A DNA stretch of 64,000 bases from Caecitellus pseudoparvulus. Lineage: Eukaryota; Bigyra: Bicosoecida. The DNA is taken from positions 62,001 to 126,000 of the forward strand of contig CBFFRQ010000065.1 in the NCBI GenBank assembly GCA_965644315.1, written 5' to 3'. The translations under genes and the position numbers were made by a program. A model generated the notes under the pieces. That model ran no database searches and was not told where the DNA came from. It saw nothing but the letters and a program-made list of their open reading frames with translations. Every line of letters starts with the position of its first letter. Position 1 is the stretch's first letter. Of the stretch, positions 40,722 to 50,130 are shown piece after piece.

Positions 40722-42558
40722 GGCGTGAGGCAGATAGAACGCTGGTCAACCCAGGGAATATCACACGGCAAAAGTGGAGGCTTGTGAGGATGGAGCCAGC
40801 CTGCAGGCGCGGTGCGGAGCCAAGTCCCACACCTGGACACGCCAGTTGACCAAGAGCCTCAACGAATGGGACTCGAGCAAAATGAACACTCTAGTATATC
40901 GCACCAGCTCCCAGAAAGCAGGCATGAGCACCCTGGACGTCGAGTCGTTCGTGGGGGATGATTTGGCTCACCACCAACTCTGCTGCACGTGCTTCTGCCG
41001 GAGCCTGTGCCAAGCGATGTAGCACCGGCCTCCCCAGCCCTGCCACGGGCCCAGCTCTGGGCAAATGTTGAGCCCCATCCCCAGATGGCATCACGGCCCG
41101 GAAAACTCGCTTCCGGGCGCCTCGCGTGCAGCGCTGTGCCACATCAGAGCCTGCCACAAGTTGGCGTTTCCCCGAGCCCTTGCAGCGGCCTCGCCACGCC
41201 TCGACCTTTTCGACAGGCTTTCCCCAAAGCGACCCAGACCACCCTCTTCACGGCGCACTGGGAGTGAAAGCACGAATCCTGCCTTTGCCTAACCCCCCCG
41301 CCGCCCCTGTCTCGCCAGGACAGGGCAGGGTTGAGACAAGCGTGTCGAGGTGTGGCGTTGGATGTGTGTGTTGGCTGGAAACCCCCCCCTGAGCAGCCGA
41401 GCACTTTCGGCCCCAGCACCCTCCGTCGCTGACAGCAGCGGGGTGACGGGCCCCCTACATCCTGGTAGCTTAGATACGTGAGCGCAACCGCGCGAATGCC
41501 GTTCTCCGCGAACCTGAGAAGATTGGACAGCCTGCTGCAACTCGAAGACTGTTTCGACCAGCGCTCCCCCGCAGCAGGTTTGGGGCCCACAGTGCGCCTG
41601 GAGCCACGCCTTGCTTCGCCGAGGCAGGTGGGGCCTCTTGTGTGCCTACTTGAGGTTGTGCATTGACCCCTCAGTCGATGACGTGAGCTTGGGCCGCTTT
41701 CCGCGGCTCCCTGAACGCTGAGCCCACCGGCGTTTCAGTTGTCTGGACAACCAGCAGTTGCCGCTACCTGCCAGCAGCACAAGGTTCAGAGCAGCGGGCA
41801 GCGTGCAACCCCCTGTCTTGGGAGGCTGCTCTTGAGCTACTTAGTGGTAGACCCTGCCCCCCCTCCCGTGAGCGCCCAGAGGCACGGCCCCTGGCATTCT
41901 TGCGCCGCCGAAGCTCGATTGAACGGCGGCGCCAGCGCCGTTGCAGTGTGACCAACCACGCCTCATGGCGCCAAAGCCACGTCGCACGCCCCACGGCCAA
42001 GCAGGGGCACGCTGTCTGCATGTTCCATAGCACACATACACACCTGGTGGACCGGAAGGTTTCGTCAGGCAGGCTGCGCAGAAGGCAGTCGTCAGCAGTC
42101 ATGCACACGCGGCAAGGTGTCGCAAGCCTGCCGCCGCTGCTCATGGCTCCCCTCCAAGGCGGCGGGATCCTGCCGGCAGGGGGCCTCGCAGCAAAGCTGG
42201 CGTTAGCCTGGGCAGACTAGAGTGCCACCCGTGCGCCTGGAAATGCAGGGGAAGCCCACAGCGTGCTTGGGAAAGCGCCAGGTGCTGACTCACAGGTGGC
42301 CGGCTGCAGTGATGCAGGTGGAGGGACACTCCGCGGTGGACCGCCCACACTTGCCGCCCGCGGCACAAAACACCCACACAACACATTTACAGCCCGCACA
42401 CATCATGCCGCACTTGCACTTGAGGCACCGAGCTGTGCTCCGCGCAGCAGGAGCGCACTGCTGGTGGCAGTGCCAGGCGTTTCACACCTGTCAGGTCGAC
42501 GCCAGGTTCCTGTGATTGCCAGGCAAGGGCGTGGTGCCGGCCAGTCGTACACGCCCAA
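40722..42558. other. 1.8-kb region without a confident gene
   Basis: The longest gene-poor stretch in the window, between divergent membrane-protein and kinase genes. Open frames on both strands are short and do not join by splice signals into anything I recognise. I looked for tRNA A/B boxes and saw none. The one item of note is a cysteine-rich minus-strand mini-ORF at 42406-42290, listed separately. Confidence 0.5.
42290..42406 (-). CDS. Cys-rich mini-ORF, possible metallothionein-like peptide
   Basis: A 38-residue minus-strand frame starts at two adjacent ATGs and reads MMCAGCKCVVWVFCAAGGKC, then GRSTAECPSTCITAAGHL and a stop. It has seven Cys in CxxCxC-type spacing. Upstream in the same open frame, without a start codon, further Cys appear (a CLKCKCG group), so an upstream exon could extend it; a nearby AG (CCACCAGCAG) could serve as the acceptor. 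Cys-rich peptides with CxC and CxxC clusters bind Cu, Zn or Cd as metallothioneins. The frame is short and lies in the presumed promoter of the kinase gene, so chance is a serious alternative. Confidence 0.2.
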   Translation of the reverse strand: MMCAGCKCVVWVFCAAGGKCGRSTAECPSTCITAAGHL

Positions 42559-44842
42559 ATGGCGGCGGAAGAGGGCGCTAGCACCTTCTCAGGTGAGTTG
42601 CCCCGCTGCTGGGGTGTGCAGGGCGCTCGCAGCGAGTGGCTGCTCCCACATGTCCTGTTCGGCAGGGGCAGTGCAGCAGAGCTCAGACAAACCCGGCGCT
42701 TGTGCCCTCGCAGATCGCCACCTCGTGCGCAAGGGCGGCCAGGGCTCGGTGTACCGCTCCACTTACAAGGGCAAGGAGGTGGCGGTGAAGGTCATTCCCC
42801 GGGACAAGAACAGCACCATCGAGGCCGAGCTGGGGGCGGTGCGTGAGCTGCCGCCGACTGCGCTGCCTCGCCTGCTCCCGCTGCAGAAGCCCGCCCGAGC
42901 GTCGGCGCCAGGCAGGCGCGCGGAGGGCAGGCGGGCATGCTAGCGCGGTGTACTGTCGTGTGGGAGTGCCTCTGTGCTGGCAGGCACGGTCACGCGCGCC
43001 CCCCCCTGCCTACACAGCTTCGCCGCGTGAACGGGAGACACCCCCACATTGTCCTGGCGCTAAAGTCGTTCATCAGCGACGAAGGAGACATGCACCTCAT
43101 GCTGGAGTTGGCTGAGTGTGACATGTTTGACATGATGCAGCAGCAAGAGGGGGAGCACTTCAGCGAATCGCACCGCTTTCGCGAGTGGATGCTGCAGTGT
43201 GCTCATGGTGCGTGTGCTGTCATCGAGTGCGGCAACGCCGGCCTTCGCACCACCCCCCCGCCGGAATCTGCGCCCTTCCCGCGCAGCTCTCAGCTACTGC
43301 CACCGCAAGGGCGTGTGCCACAGAGATGTCAAACCAGAGAACTTCCTCATCACACGGTACAAGAAGTCCTCCAAGAGCAGCAGCTCCAGTGACAGCACCG
43401 ACGCGGAGAGTGGGCAGCAGGCAGCTGCCGAAGGCAAGTCGTCCCCATCGCACGCACGGAGGGGCGGCGGGCAGCCACGCCTGGTTGCGAAGCTGTGTGA
43501 CTTCGGCTCCGCCTTGGTGACGGAGGCTGGGGCGGAGGCGCGCGGGCGCTCTGCCTGCGGCAGCACGCGGTACGCCTGCCCCCGCATATGCCGCCTGCAC
43601 ATGGCCCGCAGCCAGCCCCAGGAAGCTGCAGAAGTGTGGGGCTTCCCCCAGGACTACGACATGCTGCGCAAGCTGGGGTATGACGCCAAGCAGGCCGACG
43701 TGTGGAGTTTCGCGGTCATGGTGTACGTCCTGGCGTCGGGCGTGTGCCCCTTCCGGTCCGCCTGCATCGGTGATGCTCGCTTCCGCTCGTACGTGGCCAG
43801 TGAGCAGCGGCACGTCCTGGATGATGTCATCTGTGCCCCCTCCAGCCCGGTGTGGTCCAAGTCAGGCCCCCGCATCGCACGGTGGCACTGGCCACGCCAC
43901 TTTTCCGAGGCCCTCATCGACCTCCTGCGCTGCTGCATGCAGGTGCGGGCAGAGGAACGCCTCACCATGGCCGAGGTCATCAAGCACCCGTGGTTTGTGC
44001 GGCCAGCGTGGGTGCCCCCCTCCAAACAGGCCTCCGTGCACATTGCCCGGCGTGAGGGCATGAAGTACGGCGATTGGGCCGCCGCCCAGCTGGAGGCGGA
44101 GAAAGCCCGCGGGGCAGGGCTGCGAACGCCACCTCCTTCCGGCACTGCCAATGGTGGGCACTCGCCAGGGGGCGTCGTGGGGGAGGGCAAGGAGGCGGAG
44201 GGCGGAGGCCCCTCACGGGCCCAACCCTCTCCCGACTTCAAGGGCTTCGAGGCGTTCCCAGAGGGCACCTCCCCTGCCGTGCGCAACGCACATGACTTGC
44301 CTGGCAGTGTCAACGCGCCCAGCCCGCTGCACCAAGCAGCCGCCTTCCGCGCCACGGGCAGCGGTCCTTCCGGCGGCACCTCTGCTGCCTCCTCCAAACC
44401 GGGGCCCCTCTCCATCACCAGTGACGCGGCGCCGGGGATCCCCCTGGATACTGCCAGCATCGCATCCACTGGCACTTCCAAGAGCATGTACGGTGCCAGC
44501 AGCGCAGGGCGTACCATGGCGCTGTCGGTGGCCTCCCACGCCTCGGGCGACAGCAGCCGACTGCAGCACAGCGGCACGGGCAGCTTCCATGGCAGCCCCC
44601 GCACAGGCGGGCTATTGAGAGCAGGCTCTACAACCAGCAGCAGCACTGGCCGCTCTGCGGTGTGGGTGTCGGAGGCTGGTCCCGCTGGCCCTGCGAGCCC
44701 GGTGCCAAGGCAAGAGCCAGCGGAGCCCCAGCCGCGAGGCGGTGGGGCCACTCCAGTCGTCTCTCAAGGCTCCAGGGTGCACGTCAAAGCAGCCATGCGA
44801 GATTCAGGTGCCTCTCCTGGCGGCAGCAGCCCTCACGGCTGA
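42559..44842 (+). CDS. Serine/threonine protein kinase with Ser-rich insert and tail
   Basis: Exons 42559-42592, 42714-42838, 43018-43207 and 43287-44842 join in phase to 634 residues. The kinase core starts almost at once: the glycine loop KGGQGSVYRS, the ATP-binding Lys in VAVKVI, HPHIV, the catalytic loop CHRDVKPEN (Asp near 130) and DFG near 188. Between HRDVKPEN and DFG there is a Ser/Gly/Arg-rich insert of about 35-40 residues, where most kinases have about 12. The activation segment reads GSTRYACPR where APE would be expected, followed by an extra 30 residues before DVWSFAVMVYVLASG. Subdomain XI is present (RAEERLTMAEVIKHPWF). The last 270 residues are Ser/Gly/Pro-rich. It should be active by its key residues. 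The subfamily is unclear; CAMK-like is my best guess. Confidence 0.88.
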
Positions 44843-45932
44843 GCTCTGTGCTCCCACTGCCGCTCCGAGCACGCCACTGTCACCAACCCGCGCTTTGCTG
44901 GCCGTGTGCGCGTGGTGTGCGGCGCTGCCATGTGCTGGAAGCCGCGCGGCTGCAGCCGAGCGTAGTCTCCTCCTTGTTGTAGTCTTGATCTTACTGTGCC
45001 CTGGCCGCCCCCTGAGGGGTGGGGCACCGGCAACGGCAGTCGTTGCTGCTTCCGCCCGGCAACCTGCCCTTCAAGAAACGCCGGGGTGTCGATGCCCACG
45101 GCTCCTTGCTGGAGGCCGATGCTGTTCATTTACTCAACACCACCTGTCTCGTCTGTGTGGTCTCTCTTTGCTCTCCCGTGTTGCCCAACAGCCCGTTCAT
45201 TGGCTCTTGATGCATTGCAAGCTGAGCTTCCCCACTCTCTCACCGCTACGTTGCACTTGTTCTGCACCTCCTCTCTGGCTCCTGGGCAGGAGAGTGGGCG
45301 CACTGCCATGGAAGGACGGCGCTTTCTTGTCCACTTTTTTTGCTTGCTCGGCACACGAGCGCAGCCCTTACAGGCGAGCAGGAGTGTGGCGCGCCGCCAC
45401 CGCCATGGTTGTGGAGCAAAGAACAGGCGCCCTGACTCGCCTCGCGAAAAAGAAAGCCTCGATCATAAACCCAAAGAAAGCAATCCCCCCACCTTGCGTT
45501 GGGCTGGCGGGTGGTGGCCCATGTGGCCGAGGGGTACGGTGCGTTCACACTCAGCAGCACAAATGCCCGCACTTGGCGCCCACCAACCGTGCCTGCAAAC
45601 AAGCCGAAGCCCCGAGCGCACTAGTGATGCCCTGCGCCTCCCACCGTCCAGAGGCGAGATTGTGCATTCGTCAAGCTGGTCAGCATCCCTCACGTGTGTA
45701 GGCGCTCTGCCATACGCAAAACCACTTGTCACATGGTCTGCCCGCTGGCTGCCACGTAAACTGCCCCTGGCGCGGCCAAACGATGGGGCATCGGCAAGGT
45801 GTGCCATGCTGCAGCCGAAAGGGCAGCAGCGCAATGCAGTGGCAAACCCTGAGAAAGGCACTGGGTCACCTGCTTGAGTGCAAAGTGCAGCGAGCTCCAC
45901 GTGCTTGTGCTACTTCTTGAAACTGCAACATG
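44843..45932. other. 1.1-kb region without a confident gene
   Basis: Lies between the 3' ends of the convergent kinase and TRM10 genes. Long overlapping open frames exist on the plus strand (for example 44996-45877), but they show no domain, codon pattern or splice structure that I can support. Probably 3'UTR and intergenic sequence. Confidence 0.4.
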
Positions 45933-47132
45933 TCACTTGTCACCTGCAGTGCTGCCACGTGCACTCCCCTCGTCACCTGCCTCCTCACTGCCCGCAGCAG
46001 GACTTGCTGCTACGCGTGCCCTCTTGGCCTCCCTGCGCTGGGCCTTGGCCTCCTGCTTCTCTCGGGTGTTTCGAGCCGGCAACACCGCAGGGACGGCAGA
46101 GCTCCATGCCTCCCCGTTCCACACTCGCAGCAGCATTTGCATAACGTGCAGGCATGTCAGCACTGGACTTTGCTTCAAGTCCACATGCTCAGCCAGAGGC
46201 AGCCGAGCAGTGGGCACGCCCCCGACTTTGGCACGTGCCATGGCTGCACCCTTGTGCCTGTTCCGATCCACCAGCGCACCAATCACGTACGTCGTGTCGG
46301 CTCGCACCTCTTGCAAGACGTCAGTCGCCTCAGCAGACAGGTACACCAACCTACGTCCCCCCAGCGCTGGAACTTTGTGGAATTCCTCTCGGAAAGCGTG
46401 CACCGCCCACCCGTGTGCGCCGCGCTCAAGCAGCGTCTGCTCAAGCTGCGGCGTCAAGCCAGCCACACCGAGCCACAATGGCGTCTGGGCTGAGCGGTTG
46501 CTGGCGTACATGTGCGTGAACTGCTGGGCGAGGCTTCCTCGCTCACTATGCTTCATGTAGCCCTGGAACAGCTCGCTGTGGTCTAGAAGCAGCCCAGGAG
46601 CAGATTGCATACCATGGACTAGGCGCAAGCGAGTCGCCACACGTGCGGGGACCTTCACAGCGTCGCTGCCGCCTTCAGCTGCGCAAGGCGCTCCCAGCAC
46701 AGCCTGTTGAAACTCCAGCGGGGCTTGGAAGTTCAGGGGGATGCCAACTTTCAAGTCTTCAGCAGATCGAACGAACAGTGGATCGTCAGAGTTGGTGTTG
46801 GCTTTCCGGCGCTCGGCTTTGATGGCTGCCAGCTTCCTGGCCCGCAGAACCTTGATGGCACGTTTCAGGCCCTTCTTGCTCATGCTCTCCCATCCATCAA
46901 CCTCCTCTTTCTCCACAGGGATGTCTTTTGGGCTGACGAAACCTCGCTTGCGCTTCGTGCTGCCCAGTGGACCAGCGCTGTTGGGCTGTGCCCCGTCCTG
47001 TGCAGAGGAGCCCATGCAAGCCGCATCCTCGTGCGAGTCGCCCTGATCTACTCCCATGCTGCGAGCCCCTGCACCACTGTCACTGCCCACCGCAGAGGCC
47101 AGCACACCCGAATCGTCTGCGGCAGCAGCCAT
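45933..47132 (-). CDS. TRMT10: tRNA (guanine-9-N1)-methyltransferase, TRM10 family
   Basis: SPOUT-class enzyme that methylates N1 of purine 9 in tRNA using S-adenosylmethionine. Single exon, 399 residues, start MAAAADDSGVLASAVG. The N-terminal 75 residues are acidic and disordered. A basic segment (SKKGLKRAIKVLRARKLAAI) follows, typical of the TRM10 tRNA-binding extension. The catalytic domain shows VYLSAEATDVLQEV, TYVIGALVDRNRHKG (with the conserved Asp) and TARLPLAEHV, in the family order. A Lys/Arg/Ala-rich tail ends the protein. The nuclear/cytosolic TRMT10A/B form is more likely than the mitochondrial TRMT10C, since no presequence is visible. The inverted form of the recurrent promoter element lies 5 nt before the ATG. 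Confidence 0.92.
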   Translation of the reverse strand: MAAAADDSGVLASAVGSDSGAGARSMGVDQGDSHEDAACMGSSAQDGAQPNSAGPLGSTKRKRGFVSPKDIPVEKEEVDGWESMSKKGLKRAIKVLRARKLAAIKAERRKANTNSDDPLFVRSAEDLKVGIPLNFQAPLEFQQAVLGAPCAAEGGSDAVKVPARVATRLRLVHGMQSAPGLLLDHSELFQGYMKHSERGSLAQQFTHMYASNRSAQTPLWLGVAGLTPQLEQTLLERGAHGWAVHAFREEFHKVPALGGRRLVYLSAEATDVLQEVRADTTYVIGALVDRNRHKGAAMARAKVGGVPTARLPLAEHVDLKQSPVLTCLHVMQMLLRVWNGEAWSSAVPAVLPARNTREKQEAKAQRREAKRARVAASPAAGSEEAGDEGSARGSTAGDK

Positions 47133-47137
47133 GTTGC

Positions 47138-47146
47138 GATTTCCGC
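47138..47146 (+). promoter_or_regulatory. GATTTCCGC element adjoining the TRM10 start codon
   Basis: Plus-strand GATTTCCGC; seen from TRM10 it reads GCGGAAATC 5 nt before the ATG. The same inverted placement occurs at the DnaJ gene. Confidence 0.4.
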
Positions 47147-47470
47147 AGGCAACCTTGTGAACCAGCCGAGACCAGGCTATCGCGCGTGAGAGGGAAGAAT
47201 CGAGTCACGTCGTGGGACTGGAGCCTTTGATGTGCAACGATGCTGGGGGGATTGTAGCATGGCGTGCAGCTTGAGCTTGGTCTTCCAACAGCCTTGCTGT
47301 GACTGGGTTCATGCGCCGTGCTCATGCTGAGGAGGGCTGATGCACATTGAAACTCGGAGACCATGGCGCAGTTCCTCTACCTAAAGCACTTTCGAACGTC
47401 AAGGACACGTGCTACACCCGAAAGCTGAGCCCTCTGCACAACACCACTGCACACCCTCACAAAGGCTGTG

Positions 47471-47480
47471 CTATTTCCGC
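47471..47480 (+). promoter_or_regulatory. CTATTTCCGC element upstream of the RRM protein
   Basis: One-base variant of the 10-mer, ending 56 nt before the ATG at 47537, within the distance range seen for the other plus-strand genes. With the element at 47138 it gives this roughly 400-nt divergent promoter (47133-47536) one copy for each gene. Confidence 0.4.
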
Positions 47481-47536
47481 AGCCGACAGGAGCTGGCTTT
47501 CCGCAGCTTCCTCGCAGACCTTGCCTTCGCGCCAAC

Positions 47537-48500
47537 ATGGCTGGACGTGAGCGTAGTGCAGCTTCTCTGCTCGTGCGCAACATCTCGGACAACCTCTCGT
47601 GCGTTGCCTGCCATCGCTTGGCAACAAGAGCAGCTGGCGCAAAACCTGCACGCAAGTCGTCCGTGCACAGCAAGGAGGACTTGGGAGACGCCTTCAGCAA
47701 GTACGGTGAGGTGAAGGACGTGTACCTTCCCCTGGACTACTACACTAAACGCCGCCGTGGCTTTGGCTTCGTGGAGTTCGTGGAGGAGGCTGACGCTGAG
47801 GAAGCGCAGCGCAACATGGACAAGGCTGTGAGTCGCGCGATGTGAGTGTGCCGTCCAGTGCATGCGCCGCACCTTCGTCGCCACCCCACAGTCCTTGGAC
47901 AACAGAGAGCTAGAAGTGGTGTTTGCGCGCCGCGGGCGCCGCTCCTCTGACGAGATGCGTCACCGCGACGGAGGTGGGCGCCGTGGTGGCTACGGCGACA
48001 GACGCTGGGGCGATGACCGCCGGGGTGGCTACGGCGACAGACGCTGGGGCGATGACCGCCGGGGTGGCTATGATGACCGCCGGGGTGGCTATGATGACCG
48101 CCGGGGTGGCTACGATGACCGCCGGGGTGGCTACGATGACCGCCGGGGTGGCTACGATGACCGCCGGGGTGGCTATGATGACCGCCGGGGTGGCTATGAT
48201 GACCGCCGGGGTGGCTATGATGACCGCCGGGGTGGCTACGATGACCGCCGGGGTGGCTATGATGACCGCCGAGGTGGCTACGATGACCGCCGGGGTGGCT
48301 ATGATGACCGCCGGGGTGGCTACGATGATCGTCAGGGCGGCCATGATGATCGCCGCGGTAGCGCATCTCGGTCTGTTGACCGCCCTGCTGCATCGTCGCC
48401 GCCACCCCAGGCGGCTGGAGAAGGCCACAGCGCGACGGCAGCGGCAGCAGCCGCTGCACCAGTGCAAGACGCACCACCTGCAGTCAACGGCCACGATTAA
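47537..48500 (+). CDS. RRM splicing-type protein with Arg/Gly/Tyr/Asp heptad array
   Basis: RNA-binding protein of 275 residues. Exons 47537-47598, 47671-47827 and 47892-48500 join in phase. The single RRM spans about residues 10-95: RNP2 is SLLVRNI and RNP1 is RRGFGFVEF, with KEDLGDAFSKYGEVKDVYLP between them. This pattern, including DVYLPLDYYTKRRRGF, is that of SRSF2-like SR proteins. The 72-nt first intron has no in-frame stop, so reading through would insert 24 residues between RNP2 and the first helix; splicing restores a normal RRM. After a short linker the C-terminus is two 13-residue units and then 13 copies of the heptad GGYDDRR. It therefore has Arg/Tyr/Asp repeats where SR proteins have Arg-Ser. 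Pre-mRNA splicing or mRNP packing is the likely role. Confidence 0.88.
47985..48356 (+). repeat. In-frame tandem array: 2 x 39 bp, then about 14 x 21 bp
   Basis: Two 39-bp copies (47985-48062) encode GGYGDRRWGDDRR. From 48063 on, 21-bp units encode GGYDDRR thirteen times (the last with Gln for the second Arg), plus one GGHDDRR. Units differ mainly at TAT versus TAC for Tyr and at occasional third positions, a sign of recent unequal crossing-over or slippage. Confidence 0.95.
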
Positions 48501-48512
48501 GGGATTGTGCAT

Positions 48513-49921
48513 TCACTCCTTGCTGCTGGAGTCGTCAGCGGAGGCTTTGGAATTGCCCCGGGTTGAATGCAGCATGTCCCGAATGCGGCAAATGGTGTCG
48601 CCTAGAAAGCTGCCGCTGCCCCCTGTCTCCACCGCATCGCCTTCCTCCTCCGCGAGGGCGGTGAAGAGCTCACGCTGCTTGGCTGTGAGTTTGGTGGGCA
48701 CGGTTAGCTTCACGTGCACGTACTGGTTGCCGGAGCCGGAGCCGGACACCCGCGGGATCCCCTTGTTCCGCATGACCAGCTTGTCCGAGGGCTGTGTGCC
48801 GGGGGGGATGCGCAAGTCTACCTCACCCCCCACAGTGGGCACGGTAATGGTGCAGCCAAGGGCGACTTGAGAGATGCTCAGCGGCACATTCACGTGCACG
48901 TCGCTACCCTTGCGCTTGAAAAAGGGGTCCGCCTGCACCTTGATCTGCAGGTACAGGTGCCCAGGCGGGCCGCCCAGATCCCCCACGTCGCCTTCCCCAG
49001 CCAAGCGCATGGTGGTGCCGGTGTCCACGCCCGGTGGAATCTTCACCTCCACTGTCTTGCTCTGCTGCACCGCGCCACTGCCAGTGCAGGTACGGCAAGG
49101 GTTCGCGATGGTGGTTCCCTCGCCCTTGCAGGAAGGGCATGTGCTGGTCACGGCGAAAAAGCCGTTCTGCATGGTCACTTCGCCCTGCCCCTTACAGGTC
49201 TTGCACACAGTCGGCGGGGCCTTGTCCGCTGACCCGTGCCCGTCACAAGATGGGCACTTGGTGCGGGCGGACACAGTTACGCTGCGAGTGGCGCCATGCA
49301 CAGCATCCATGAAGGGCAGTGTGAGCTCCATTTGCAAGTCTGAGCCGCGACTGCGAGCCTGGCGACGACGAGCACGCCCCCCGCCTGCCGCCTGCTCGAA
49401 GAACTCCCGCATGAAATCCTCAGCAGAGCCAGCGGAAAAGCCACCACCGAATTGGGATGCTGTGCGGGAGTGAGAAGCGTCAGTGGGTGCAGCTGTGCAA
49501 GGGCGTGGCGCCGGCAGATGGCAGGGCAACACGCACGGTCAAAGCCTTCGTTGGCCATGTCCACGCCCTCCTTGCCGAACTGGTTGTACGCGGAGCGCTT
49601 GGACTCGTCACTGAGCACCTCATACGCCTCTTGCACTTGAGAGAACTTCTCAGCTGCCTTTGGGTCATCTTTGTTGGCATCTGGGTGGTACTTCTTCGCT
49701 AATTGGTAGTACTTCTTCTTGATTTCCGCCTTGCTGGCTTCACGCCCGACCCCAAGTGTGTCGTAGTAGTCTTTGGCAGCTGCCGCTGCCGACGACCTTA
49801 CAAACCGCACAGGAACGGCAGCTGGTGGAATGTGGAGAGTGGGGGCTGTCCTTGTGGCGCTCCATGCCGGCGCTCGTGCCACCCCTGACGCCAGGCGCCA
49901 TGTCATTCGAAGGGCTGCCAT
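48513..49921 (-). CDS. Mitochondrial DnaJ (class A HSP40, MDJ1/TID1 type)
   Basis: Co-chaperone that delivers substrates to matrix HSP70 and stimulates its ATPase. Exons 49921-49537 and 49459-48513 join in phase to 443 residues. Starting at [18 protein letters not shown] there is a matrix presequence. The J-domain begins [20 protein letters not shown] and has the essential HPD ([11 protein letters not shown]). A Gly/Phe region ([10 protein letters not shown]) is followed by four CxxCxGxG zinc repeats ([32 protein letters not shown]). The C-terminal substrate-binding domains include [21 protein letters not shown]. All features of a full class A protein are present. The tail is Ser/Asp/Lys-rich. 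The inverted recurrent element lies immediately 5' of the ATG. Confidence 0.94.
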
Positions 49922-49924
49922 GGT

Positions 49925-49934
49925 CAATTTCCGC
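49925..49934 (+). promoter_or_regulatory. CAATTTCCGC element adjoining the DnaJ start codon
   Basis: Exact 10-mer on the plus strand; from the DnaJ gene it reads GCGGAAATTG, separated from the ATG by 3 nt. It lies in the 209-nt gap between DnaJ and the end of the next minus-strand gene. Confidence 0.4.
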
Positions 49935-50130
49935 AAAGCGTATCACACCTGCTCCAGTCTCCGCAAGGCAATTACCGGGGCACACACGCACCTCCGGTCT
50001 GCCTGGGTCATGAGTGGGGTCGACAGTTTTGTGTCAGACAGTGCTCGGCCCATGACCCCGCCTGCTCATGGGACCTCCCTCGAACCGAGTGATCCTGCAT
50101 TCACGAGGCAGCAGCTGGACGATGCCCAGC

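Noticed and set aside
41400-41660. Possible small RNA or exon around 41460-41660
   Set aside because: I tried tRNA and splice-joined readings on both strands and found no consistent structure or family match.
44996-45877. 293-codon plus-strand ORF between kinase and TRM10
   Set aside because: No recognisable domain, several equally long overlapping frames, and amino-acid composition typical of chance ORFs in GC-rich DNA.
47910-48512. Minus-strand and alternate-frame ORFs across the heptad array
   Set aside because: They are repeat-driven shadows of the RRM protein; only the RRM frame has a domain and proper splice joins.
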